Below are positions 1 through 5,284 of a DNA stretch of 7,801 nucleotides, in pieces; positions within the stretch are counted from its first letter, which is position 1, and the number at the start of each line of letters is the position of its first letter. This DNA comes from an uncultured Devosia sp. (GTDB taxonomy: Bacteria; Pseudomonadota; Alphaproteobacteria; Rhizobiales; Devosiaceae), in contig CAMLKN010000102.1 in NCBI GenBank assembly GCA_946480655.1, positions 1 through 7,801 of the forward strand. The letters are read 5' to 3'. The notes beneath the pieces were generated by a model. It did no database searches. It worked only from the letters and a program-made list of their open reading frames with translations, and was not told where the DNA came from. The translations under genes were made by a program, and so were the position numbers.

Positions 1-365
1 AGGCACTGGGCGTTGGTGGCTTCACCGAACTGGAACAGGCCACAGGAATTGTTATTGCCGTTCTGGTTGATCGTGCCGTTGTGGCCATTGCCTTCCTGCC
101 AGATCAGGCCGTGATTGCCCGACCCGTTCTGGTTGAAACCAGCCGAATTTCCCGAGCCGTTCTGGTAGCCATTGGCACCGGAGGCCGAGAGGCCCTGCAT
201 CAGCGAGAACATCTTGAGCCCCATGCCCAGGGCCTGGGCCTGGTCCGGATCGGTGGGGGTGAAGCCGATGGCGATCTGGCCAGCGGCCATGGCCGGGGCT
301 GCGGACAGGCCGATCAGGGTTGCGGTCACGGCGGCGGCGACGGTTCTGGCGAAGCGAGTGGTCAT
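1..365 (-). CDS. Curlin-repeat amyloid subunit, second copy (3' end outside window)
   Basis: Probable secreted subunit of a curli-like amyloid fibre. Reading leftward from ATG at 365 gives 121 codons before the window edge. Residues 1-27 look like a Sec signal peptide (Arg4, Arg7, an Ala-rich core, cleavage after AMA). Residues 28-62 are not repetitive. From about residue 67 there are 11-residue curlin half-repeats of the form xQxGxxN, with glutamines at 68, 79, 90, 101 and 112 in perfect register and glycine two residues later. Cys108 and Cys121 could pair. A GGGAG sequence about eight bases before ATG is the likely ribosome site. The gene lies behind the csgH terminator and has its own upstream region, so it is probably transcribed separately. 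The repeat pattern assigns the family firmly. Whether this is the major subunit or a nucleator is not decided by the sequence. Confidence 0.88.
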   Translation of the reverse strand, partial: MTTRFARTVAAAVTATLIGLSAAPAMAAGQIAIGFTPTDPDQAQALGMGLKMFSLMQGLSASGANGYQNGSGNSAGFNQNGSGNHGLIWQEGNGHNGTINQNGNNNSCGLFQFGEATNAQC

Positions 366-400
366 TCTGAAGTCTCCCGAAATGGTGTTGCGTTCCCTGT

Positions 401-417
401 GCCGGGGTGTTCCCGGC
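401..417 (-). other. Leader hairpin of the second curlin gene
   Basis: A perfect 6-bp stem (GCCGGG with CCCGGC) and a 5-base loop lie in the untranslated leader, ending 35 bases before the ATG. The other curlin gene has a hairpin with the same stem and loop lengths but different sequence. A role in transcript stability or ribosome access is inference. A stem this short can also arise by chance in GC-rich DNA. Confidence 0.4.
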
Positions 418-430
418 TGTTGAAATGACC

Positions 431-472
431 CTATTCGGGGCGGCCTGAACCGGTTCGGAGCGGCGCATTCAG
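431..472 (-). promoter_or_regulatory. Upstream element shared by the two curlin genes (copy 2)
   Basis: On the minus strand the blocks CTGAAT (472-467), GGTTC (451-447) and TAG (433-431) occur at relative positions 1, 22 and 40. The same three blocks with identical spacing lie upstream of the other curlin gene at 1540-1499. The distance from TAG to the ATG is also similar, 65 versus 62 bases. Here GGTTC sits inside the 10-base palindrome GAACCGGTTC. The spacing does not fit a standard sigma-70 promoter, so this could be an activator site, a non-standard promoter, or both. Confidence 0.5.
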
Positions 473-510
473 GCAGCGTTCATTCGAGGGGACCTGGACC
501 CGGTCCGGGC

Positions 511-537
511 AAAAAAAGACCCTGCCGGAGCAGGGTC
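511..537 (-). terminator. Intrinsic terminator after csgH
   Basis: A perfect 8-bp stem (GACCCTGC with GCAGGGTC) and a 4-base loop are followed on the minus strand by seven T residues (517-511). It lies 25 bases past the csgH stop codon and before the second curlin gene, so it should end the curlin-csgH transcript. Confidence 0.88.
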
Positions 538-562
538 AGTGGGGAAGGATGGGGCTATTTGT

Positions 563-949
563 TCACGTGCGGACGGCCAGGGGGGTGGAGCAATCGAGGC
601 GCTTGCCATCGGCCGAAACGGTGAAATCCACATCGACGCTGGACCCGGCATTGACCATGACCTTTCCCAGCGAAACCGCGGTTCCCGCCGCGGCAGAGAA
701 CTGGCCGCCCTGGCTGACATTGGTGGAACCGCCAGGGCCGCTGCTCCTGAGCGCAAAACGATATTCACCCGAAAGAGCAGTGGGCGATTGAAAGACGCCT
801 TCGACCACGAGCATGCCACTCTGGGTCGCTGTGCTGACGCCGCAGGCCAGATCCGTACCCGGGCTGGCGCTGTTCGCATTGGCGGCGACGCCCGCAGTGC
901 CCAGGGCTATCACGGCGAGAAGTCCAGCTAACATTCTGGAATGAAGCAT
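563..949 (-). CDS. csgH: Curli-like amyloid assembly chaperone CsgH
   Basis: Periplasmic protein of the CsgC-like family, whose members bind unfolded curlin subunits and hold back premature amyloid nucleation. The 128-residue product has a signal peptide (about residues 1-25, cleavage near ANA-NS). The mature domain is small and beta-rich, with the signature GEYRFALRSSG (61-71) followed by NVSQGGQF (77-84) and a C-terminal strand ending near Cys120. Cys36 and Cys120 lie near the two ends of the domain and could form a disulfide. The start is supported by a full AGGAGG five bases before ATG. It follows a curlin gene by 52 bases and precedes another, which is the expected context. Family assignment rests on the motif pattern, size and neighbours; individual contact residues are not identified here. 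Confidence 0.88.
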   Translation of the reverse strand: MLHSRMLAGLLAVIALGTAGVAANANSASPGTDLACGVSTATQSGMLVVEGVFQSPTALSGEYRFALRSSGPGGSTNVSQGGQFSAAAGTAVSLGKVMVNAGSSVDVDFTVSADGKRLDCSTPLAVRT

Positions 950-964
950 TTTTTCCTCCTCGGG

Positions 965-991
965 AAAACGGGGCCGACAGGGTCGGCCCCG
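965..991 (-). terminator. Hairpin between curlin and csgH, probable attenuator
   Basis: A perfect 10-bp stem (969-978 with 982-991, GGGGCCGAC type) and a 3-base loop begin 10 bases after the curlin stop codon. On the minus strand it is followed by only four T residues, then by the csgH ribosome site. The short T run and the lack of another promoter suggest partial termination or 3'-end protection rather than a full stop. Either would leave more curlin than CsgH message. Confidence 0.65.
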
Positions 992-1001
992 GCTGGATCG
1001 G

Positions 1002-1436
1002 TTACGGGCAGACCTGGACGAAGGCGCTCACATTGTTCGAGCCATGCTGGACCATGTTGGCATTGCAGCCATTGCCCACCTGCACGCCGGCGGCGACATT
1101 GCCGTTGCCGTCCTGGGTCAGGATGGCGTTGTGGTTGTCGCCGAACTGGCCGACACCAGCCTGATTGTTCCAGCCGTCCTGCCAAACATCGCCGTAGTTG
1201 CTGTTGCCCTGCTGGCCGATGGCGGAGGTGTTGTTGCCGCCGTTCTGGTTGGAAATACCGGTGTTCCAGGCGCCGTTCTGGTAAGCGCCGAACTTGTTGT
1301 TCCAGCCGGCCTGGCCGCCGCCGACGGCATTGCCAAAGCCGTACTGTTCGATGAAGAGGCTGTTCGCCATGGCGGGGGCGGCAGCGCCGATGATGGCGGT
1401 GGCGGTCAGGGCGGTGATGAGAAGCTTGCGGATCAT
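1002..1436 (-). CDS. Curlin-repeat amyloid subunit (CsgA/CsgB-like)
   Basis: Secreted building block of a curli-like amyloid fibre, complete at 144 residues. Residues 1-24 are a signal peptide (Arg3 and Lys4, hydrophobic core, cleavage after AMA). Almost the whole mature chain is an 11-residue repeat: glutamines fall at 31, 42, 53, 64, 75, 86, 97, 108, 119, 130 and 141 without one break in register. A glycine follows two residues later in all but the last, and usually an asparagine five residues later. This is the curlin beta-strand-turn pattern. Cys124 and Cys143 near the end could form a disulfide. AAGGAG eight bases before ATG supports the start. It is first in the unit, followed by csgH. 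Major or minor subunit status cannot be told, because alphaproteobacterial curlins do not map neatly onto enteric CsgA and CsgB. Confidence 0.93.
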   Translation of the reverse strand: MIRKLLITALTATAIIGAAAPAMANSLFIEQYGFGNAVGGGQAGWNNKFGAYQNGAWNTGISNQNGGNNTSAIGQQGNSNYGDVWQDGWNNQAGVGQFGDNHNAILTQDGNGNVAAGVQVGNGCNANMVQHGSNNVSAFVQVCP

Positions 1437-1462
1437 TTTGACGTCTCCTTGGGTCTGGGGCT

Positions 1463-1479
1463 GCGGTCCCTCCGACCGC
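1463..1479 (-). other. Leader hairpin of the first curlin gene
   Basis: A perfect 6-bp stem (GCGGTC with GACCGC) and a 5-base loop (GGAGG on the transcript) end 26 bases before the ATG. It matches the leader hairpin of the other curlin gene in shape but not in sequence. The loop itself resembles a ribosome-binding sequence, although the real site AAGGAG lies closer to the start codon. Confidence 0.4.
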
Positions 1480-1498
1480 GTTGTTGATGGAGACTGTT

Positions 1499-1540
1499 CT
1501 AAGGGACTGATTTGGAACCGTGCCTGAAGCGGGGATTCAG
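1499..1540 (-). promoter_or_regulatory. Upstream element shared by the two curlin genes (copy 1)
   Basis: CTGAAT (1540-1535), GGTTC (1519-1515) and TAG (1501-1499) have the same spacing as in the copy at 472-431, and the TAG is 62 bases before the ATG. About half of the 42 positions agree, concentrated in these blocks. It lies just past the carboxypeptidase terminator, where the promoter of the curlin-csgH unit must be. The binding protein is unknown. Confidence 0.5.
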
Positions 1541-1550
1541 ATCGGGTTCA

Positions 1551-1584
1551 TAAACCAAAAAGCGACGGAACTGATTCCGTCGCT
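1551..1584 (-). terminator. Intrinsic terminator after the M32 carboxypeptidase gene
   Basis: A perfect 10-bp stem (1561-1570 with 1575-1584) and a 4-base loop are followed on the minus strand by TTTTGGTTTA. It lies 29 bases past the stop codon and separates the peptidase unit from the curli unit. Confidence 0.85.
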
Positions 1585-1613
1585 TCCGATAGAATTATGA
1601 AAAATAACGAGAA

Positions 1614-3110
1614 TTATGTGCCGTAGCGCTTCTTCAAGTGGGCCTTGAAGTGGTCAGCATTGAGCGGTTCGCCCGTGGCGCGGGTGATGAGGTCCGGCGT
1701 CGAATAGCGCGACGCCTGGCTCCAGACCTTGTCGGCGCGCCACTGGTTGATGGCAGCGAACTCTCCCTTGCGCATCTGTTCGCGCATGTCTGGTACATCC
1801 TTGGCCATGGCCGCACCCAGTTGCGCCGCGATCATGGCGCCCAGCGTGTAGCTGGGGAAGTAGCCAAAGGCACCACCGGGCCAATGGACGTCCTGCATGG
1901 GACCATCCTTGGGATCGTTAATGGTCGAAATGCCCAGATACTCGGTCATCTTGGCATCCCAGGCCTCTGGTATCTGGCTGGCCTCAAGCTTGCCGGAGAC
2001 GAGATCCTGCTCCAATTCGTAGCGCAGGATCACATGCAGCGGGTATGTGACCTCGTCGGCATCGACGCGGATATAGCCGCGCTCGACGAAATTGACCTCG
2101 TTGAGCACATCGGCAACGTCCCACCCGGCGATCGCCTCTTCGCCCAGATGCTGATGGACCAGTGGCAGCATAAAGTCCCAGAATTCGGGGCTGCGGGCGA
2201 GTTGCATCTCAACGAACAGGCTTTGGCTTTCATGCATGCCCATGCCGCGCGCCTTGCCGAGCGGCCAATGCGACCAGTTCTTGGGGAGCCCCTGTTCGTA
2301 GAGGGCATGACCGGTTTCGTGCAGCACACCCATCAGCGAGGAGAGGAATTCATCGGTGCGGTAGCGCGTGGTCATGCGCACGTCGGTGGGCACGCCGCCA
2401 CAGAAGGGGTGGTGGGAGACAGCCAGTGAGCCATGAGTGAAGTCGAAGCCGACGGCCCGCATGGCGGCGAGGCCCAGTTCTCGCTGCCGCTCGATGGGGA
2501 AGGGGCCGTTGAGCGCCCTGCGCGGCCGTGCGGCAAGGCGCCTCTCCTGCGCAGAGAGTGCCGTGGGGACGAAGTCCTTGAGGAAGCTCTTCAAATCGGC
2601 AAACACCGCATCGATGTCGGCAGTGCGATTGCCCGGGTCGTATTGGTCCATAAGGGCATCATAAGGGGCGAGACCGGTTGCCGCCGAGCGCAGCGCTGCT
2701 TCCTGGCGGACGAGCGCCACCACGCCCTCCAGCGCCGGCAGAAAGCTGTCCCAGTCGCCCTTGGCGCGCAGGTCGCGCCAGAGCTGTTCGGACCGCATGG
2801 TGGCTGCGGTGCGGCGCTCGACGAACTCGGTGGGCAGGCAAGTGGCATTGATATAGCTGCGCTCGAACTCGTTCACAGCGATCGCCTGGTCCGGCGTCAA
2901 CTCCTCCTGGCGGGCCGCCTCGATCCAATCGGCAATGTGCGGCGCGGTGGCCTGGGCGTGATACATGCCGGCCAGGTTTGCCATGGCCTCGGCCCGCTTT
3001 TCGCCCCCGCCGATGGCCATATGGGTCGCTTCGTCGGCGCCAAGGATGGAAAGGGCGTGTTCGAGCGCTTCGAGCTTGCGGCCGAGATCATCGAGTTTCT
3101 GGAAAGACAT
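1614..3110 (-). CDS. M32-family metallocarboxypeptidase (thermostable carboxypeptidase 1 type)
   Basis: Zinc-type carboxypeptidase of peptidase family M32, which removes C-terminal residues from peptides, normally in the cytoplasm. No signal peptide is seen. From ATG at 3110 it has 498 residues, normal for the family. The motifs occur in the usual order: HPF (234-236), DVRMT (243-247), the zinc site HETGH (264-268), HESQS with the third ligand Glu294, IRVDAD (347-352), QDVHW (406-410) and GYFPSY (416-421). The catalytic set is complete. An upstream in-frame GTG at 3146 would add 12 residues, but GGAG six bases before the ATG favours 3110. Near the N-terminus, the Trp-Asp that I recall in relatives before the conserved Thr-x-Met is Ala-Asp here. 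It follows a small membrane-peptide gene, probably in one transcript. The physiological substrate is unknown. Confidence 0.95.
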   Translation of the reverse strand: MSFQKLDDLGRKLEALEHALSILGADEATHMAIGGGEKRAEAMANLAGMYHAQATAPHIADWIEAARQEELTPDQAIAVNEFERSYINATCLPTEFVERRTAATMRSEQLWRDLRAKGDWDSFLPALEGVVALVRQEAALRSAATGLAPYDALMDQYDPGNRTADIDAVFADLKSFLKDFVPTALSAQERRLAARPRRALNGPFPIERQRELGLAAMRAVGFDFTHGSLAVSHHPFCGGVPTDVRMTTRYRTDEFLSSLMGVLHETGHALYEQGLPKNWSHWPLGKARGMGMHESQSLFVEMQLARSPEFWDFMLPLVHQHLGEEAIAGWDVADVLNEVNFVERGYIRVDADEVTYPLHVILRYELEQDLVSGKLEASQIPEAWDAKMTEYLGISTINDPKDGPMQDVHWPGGAFGYFPSYTLGAMIAAQLGAAMAKDVPDMREQMRKGEFAAINQWRADKVWSQASRYSTPDLITRATGEPLNADHFKAHLKKRYGT

Positions 3111-3161
3111 GTCGGGCTCCGGATCAGGGTGCCCGATCTGTTTCACAGCCCGCCGGGGTGA

Positions 3162-3332
3162 TCAAGGCCGGTCGGATGGCGGTCGCCTGTCGCTCCGGCC
3201 CGCGCCGAGGGCAATGGCGAGGGCTATGCCGATCGCGATGCCGACACCAATGCCCACGGCGATATTGTCCATCGCGACGCCGATCCCCACACCGATAGCG
3301 ATGCCGATGGAAATGCCGGTTGCAAGGTTCAT
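3162..3332 (-). CDS. Small glycine-zipper membrane peptide
   Basis: A 56-residue open reading frame with an excellent ribosome site (AAGGAGG, five bases, ATG). Residues 5-20 and 24-44 are made almost only of Gly, Ile, Ala, Val and Leu, with small residues at every second to fourth position. They are separated by Met-Asp-Asn (21-23). The tail (46-56) is charged and proline-rich with several Arg. This predicts two packed membrane helices or a self-associating glycine zipper, with the Arg-rich end probably cytoplasmic. No enzyme motif is present. It ends 51 bases before the carboxypeptidase ATG in the same direction and follows the flgH terminator, so it probably opens the peptidase transcript. 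I cannot assign a function. Similar Gly/Ile/Ala-rich small proteins are often annotated as hypothetical glycine-zipper proteins. Confidence 0.72.
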   Translation of the reverse strand: MNLATGISIGIAIGVGIGVAMDNIAVGIGVGIAIGIALAIALGAGRSDRRPPSDRP

Positions 3333-3382
3333 CTCACCCTCCTTCGCTCCTTATCCCAACTCCAAAGCGATGGATCCGTTGC

Positions 3383-3419
3383 AAAAAAGGGAGAGGCGCA
3401 GCCGGGGAAGCTGCGCCTC
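3383..3419 (-). terminator. Intrinsic terminator of the flgFGAH operon
   Basis: A perfect 10-bp stem (GAGGCGCAGC with GCTGCGCCTC, 3393-3402 with 3410-3419) and a 7-base loop are followed on the minus strand by TCCC and six T residues (3388-3383). It is the last of several inverted repeats after flgH and should end that operon before the small peptide gene. Confidence 0.85.
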
Positions 3420-3427
3420 GGGGAGAT

Positions 3428-3457
3428 CGGGTTCCGGGCCTGGGAAGCGGGAACCCG
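3428..3457. repeat. Inverted repeat in the flgH 3' region
   Basis: CGGGTTCC (3428-3435) and GGAACCCG (3450-3457) form an 8-bp perfect stem with a 14-base loop. It lies between the hairpin next to flgH and the operon terminator. The 142 bases from 3420 to 3561 contain no gene that I can support. Confidence 0.5.
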
Positions 3458-3525
3458 CAGGGATAAGGCCCGGCACATTCTGCGCTTTGGGCCGTGCCGT
3501 TCCATTCTGGACCGGCCGGGGGAAA

Positions 3526-3554
3526 CGGCGGCGCTTATGGGGATTGCGCCGCCG
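3526..3554 (-). other. Stable hairpin just after flgH
   Basis: A perfect 9-bp GC-rich stem (3526-3534 with 3546-3554) with an 11-base loop starts 7 bases past the flgH stop codon. Only three T residues follow on the minus strand, so it is a weak terminator at best. It may protect the 3' end of the operon message or act as a first stop before the terminator at 3419-3383. Confidence 0.5.
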
Positions 3555-3561
3555 GAGGGGG

Positions 3562-4308
3562 TTAGAAGGGCAGGATCGCGTCGAGTGCCTGCTGGCCGTA
3601 GCGCGGCTGCTGCACGTCGGTGATCTGGCCGCGCCCACCGTATGAGATGCGCGCTTCGGCGATCTTGGTGGAGGGGATGGTGTTGTTGGCCTGGATATCG
3701 GAGGGGCGCACAATGCCGGCGACGATCAGGTCGCGAACCTCGAAGTTTACCCGAACTTCCTGCCGTCCCTCGATGACCAGGTTGCCATTGGGCAGGACCT
3801 GGGTGACCACGGCGGCAACCGAGGTTTCCAGCGCTTCGCTGCGGTTGACCGAACCATTGCCCGCATCCTTGATGCCCGAGCTGAAGTCGATGGCGGCCTG
3901 TGGATCGACATTGAGAGAAGCCGCGTCGGTGGCATTGGAGAAGACGGCGCCGAACAGGCCGCCCATGCCGGCCGAATTGGTGGAGTTGCGATTGCGCTGG
4001 GTGGAATTGTTGATCTGGGCACTGTCGTCGATGGTCACCATGACGGTGAGGATGTCGCCGACGCGGTGGGCGCGCTCGTCCTTGAAGAAGCCCTTTGCTG
4101 ACGTCCGGTAGAGCGAATTGGCCTGGTAGGTGTCAGCGATTGGCTCGGGCATGGGCATGCGCACCGGCTGGTAGCCGGCCGTCGTGGTCGGGTCGGCTAT
4201 AGCGGTGAGGACAGGAGCCTGACCTACATTGGCAAGGCGGTCCATGGTGCTGCAGGCGCCCAGTGTGAGCGTGAGGGTCAGGACGGTGGCGATCTTGGCG
4301 ATGTTCAT
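3562..4308 (-). CDS. flgH: Flagellar L-ring protein FlgH
   Basis: Outer-membrane lipoprotein that forms the L-ring, the bushing through which the flagellar rod crosses the outer membrane. The product has 248 residues from ATG at 4308. The signal peptide ends in the lipobox LGAC, with lipidated Cys19. Conserved FlgH blocks follow: AHRVGDILTVMV (80-91), NGNLVIEGRQEV (174-185), GIVRPSDI (198-205), NTIPSTKIAEARISY (209-223) and the usual ending with final Pro-Phe. An ATG two codons upstream (4314) is equally in frame, but AGGA lies only three bases before it and nine before 4308, so the inner start is preferred. The gene follows flgA by 17 bases and closes the operon. A P-ring gene (flgI) is not next to it, so the P-ring subunit must be encoded elsewhere. 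Confidence 0.96.
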   Translation of the reverse strand: MNIAKIATVLTLTLTLGACSTMDRLANVGQAPVLTAIADPTTTAGYQPVRMPMPEPIADTYQANSLYRTSAKGFFKDERAHRVGDILTVMVTIDDSAQINNSTQRNRNSTNSAGMGGLFGAVFSNATDAASLNVDPQAAIDFSSGIKDAGNGSVNRSEALETSVAAVVTQVLPNGNLVIEGRQEVRVNFEVRDLIVAGIVRPSDIQANNTIPSTKIAEARISYGGRGQITDVQQPRYGQQALDAILPF

Positions 4309-4325
4309 TTTCATCTGTCCTGAGT

Positions 4326-5273
4326 TTAGAGGCCGGCGAGGGTCATGGGGGCGGAGGAGACTTCCACCGCTCCCGGTGCAATGACATTGGCGCTGATCAC
4401 GCGGCGGGAAACCAGGTTGAGAACCTGCAGCGGGGCGCCGGTGGCGGCGCCGGTAACGGCCTGGCCCTTGACGGTCAGGGTTAGCGGGCCCTGACGGTAG
4501 TAAATGGTGACGAGATCATTCTTGGCGACTGCGAGCGGGGTGCTGACATCGCTCGCCCGCAGCAGCATGCCGTCCCGGCTCTGGCGGTTAAGCGCCATGC
4601 CCACGAGCTGTTCCAAGGAGGCCACGCCCTGGGCGTCGGCCTGCTGGATCGGCAGCGGCCGCATCACGATGTGCTCAGGGCGCAGGACCGTTCCCGCCGG
4701 AAGCCCGGCGACCAGGTGCGGGGCTTCGATGCTGACTTCGATCGTGCCGGTGAGGTCGAGCGGACGGTCGATGCCGGCCAGCTGGAAGCGCGCGGAGAAG
4801 GTGCCATTGCCCGGCAGGTAGCGCAGGCTTTCCAGTCGAGCGGGGGTGTCGGATGTGGCGACGCTGATCGCATCCACGGGGGAGGCGAAGAGCATGTTGG
4901 CGCTCATTCCGTTGCCCAGGATGCCGCGATTGCGCAGGTCATCGGCGATCAGGCCGGCCAGCATTTCGTGGTCGACCACGATCGCTGCGCGAGAAACACG
5001 GACCTGGGTCAGGCCATTGATGTCGAACTGGGTGAGGCCGATGCGGGCCGTGGCCGAACGCACGGCAGCCAAGTCCACATTGCCGGTGGTGCCGGGCAGG
5101 GGGGCGCGGAAAAGGGGCTGTTCGGCCAGCACGCCCGCATCCTCGAACATGTCGCCCACAGTGACGACCGGCGCGTTGACAGTGACCTCGGACCTGAGGA
5201 CAGGCGCGGCGAGGGCATTCCCGGTGGGCGCCAGGATTGCAAAAGTGAAGAGGATTGCGCGGAGCGATGTCAT
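4326..5273 (-). CDS. flgA: Flagellar P-ring assembly chaperone FlgA
   Basis: Periplasmic chaperone that helps FlgI polymerise into the P-ring around the rod. It has 315 residues from ATG at 5273, with a signal peptide ending ALA at about residue 22. The middle part is variable. The C-terminal third shows the FlgA/SAF fold: a SAF-like segment (about 184-246, with LPAGTVLRPEHI and DGMLLRASDV), then a beta-rich end (about 247-305) with KNDLVTIYYRQGPLTLTVKG and VISANVIAPGAVEV. An ATG two codons upstream (5279) lies too close to the ribosome site GAGGAG. The ATG at 5273 has AGGAG seven bases away and is preferred. Spacing from the flgG stop is 11 bases, so the genes are probably translationally linked. 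The length is well above the roughly 220 residues of enteric FlgA, in keeping with the longer alphaproteobacterial form. Confidence 0.93.
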   Translation of the reverse strand: MTSLRAILFTFAILAPTGNALAAPVLRSEVTVNAPVVTVGDMFEDAGVLAEQPLFRAPLPGTTGNVDLAAVRSATARIGLTQFDINGLTQVRVSRAAIVVDHEMLAGLIADDLRNRGILGNGMSANMLFASPVDAISVATSDTPARLESLRYLPGNGTFSARFQLAGIDRPLDLTGTIEVSIEAPHLVAGLPAGTVLRPEHIVMRPLPIQQADAQGVASLEQLVGMALNRQSRDGMLLRASDVSTPLAVAKNDLVTIYYRQGPLTLTVKGQAVTGAATGAPLQVLNLVSRRVISANVIAPGAVEVSSAPMTLAGL

Positions 5274-5284
5274 GATCATTCTCC

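Noticed and set aside
52..468. A 138-codon minus-strand frame covering the start of the second curlin gene
   Set aside because: It is an alternative frame rich in Arg, Pro and His. The adjacent frame from ATG 365 gives a signal peptide and curlin repeats.
496..506. Small palindrome GGACC-C-GGTCC next to the csgH terminator
   Set aside because: Five base pairs with a one-base loop is expected by chance at this GC content, and no link to a gene is apparent.
1002..1436. 33-base periodicity in the curlin DNA as a CRISPR or tandem-repeat array
   Set aside because: The period is the 11-codon curlin repeat. The DNA copies are degenerate and coding, without constant repeats or unique spacers.
3111..3146. 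GTG at 3146 as the carboxypeptidase start
   Set aside because: The ATG at 3110 has a well-spaced GGAG and gives a family-typical N-terminus. The GTG has only a GGCGG sequence too close to it.
1638..3161. Two long plus-strand open frames (1638-2429 and 2433-3161) opposite the carboxypeptidase gene
   Set aside because: They are antisense shadows in GC-rich DNA. The minus strand holds a complete M32 enzyme with every family motif, while the plus-strand translations show no recognisable domain.
3333..3390. A sigma-70 promoter for the small peptide gene overlapping the flgH terminator (TTGCAA and GATAAG)
   Set aside because: The two hexamer-like blocks are 23 bases apart, too far for a normal promoter, so the start of this transcript remains unplaced.
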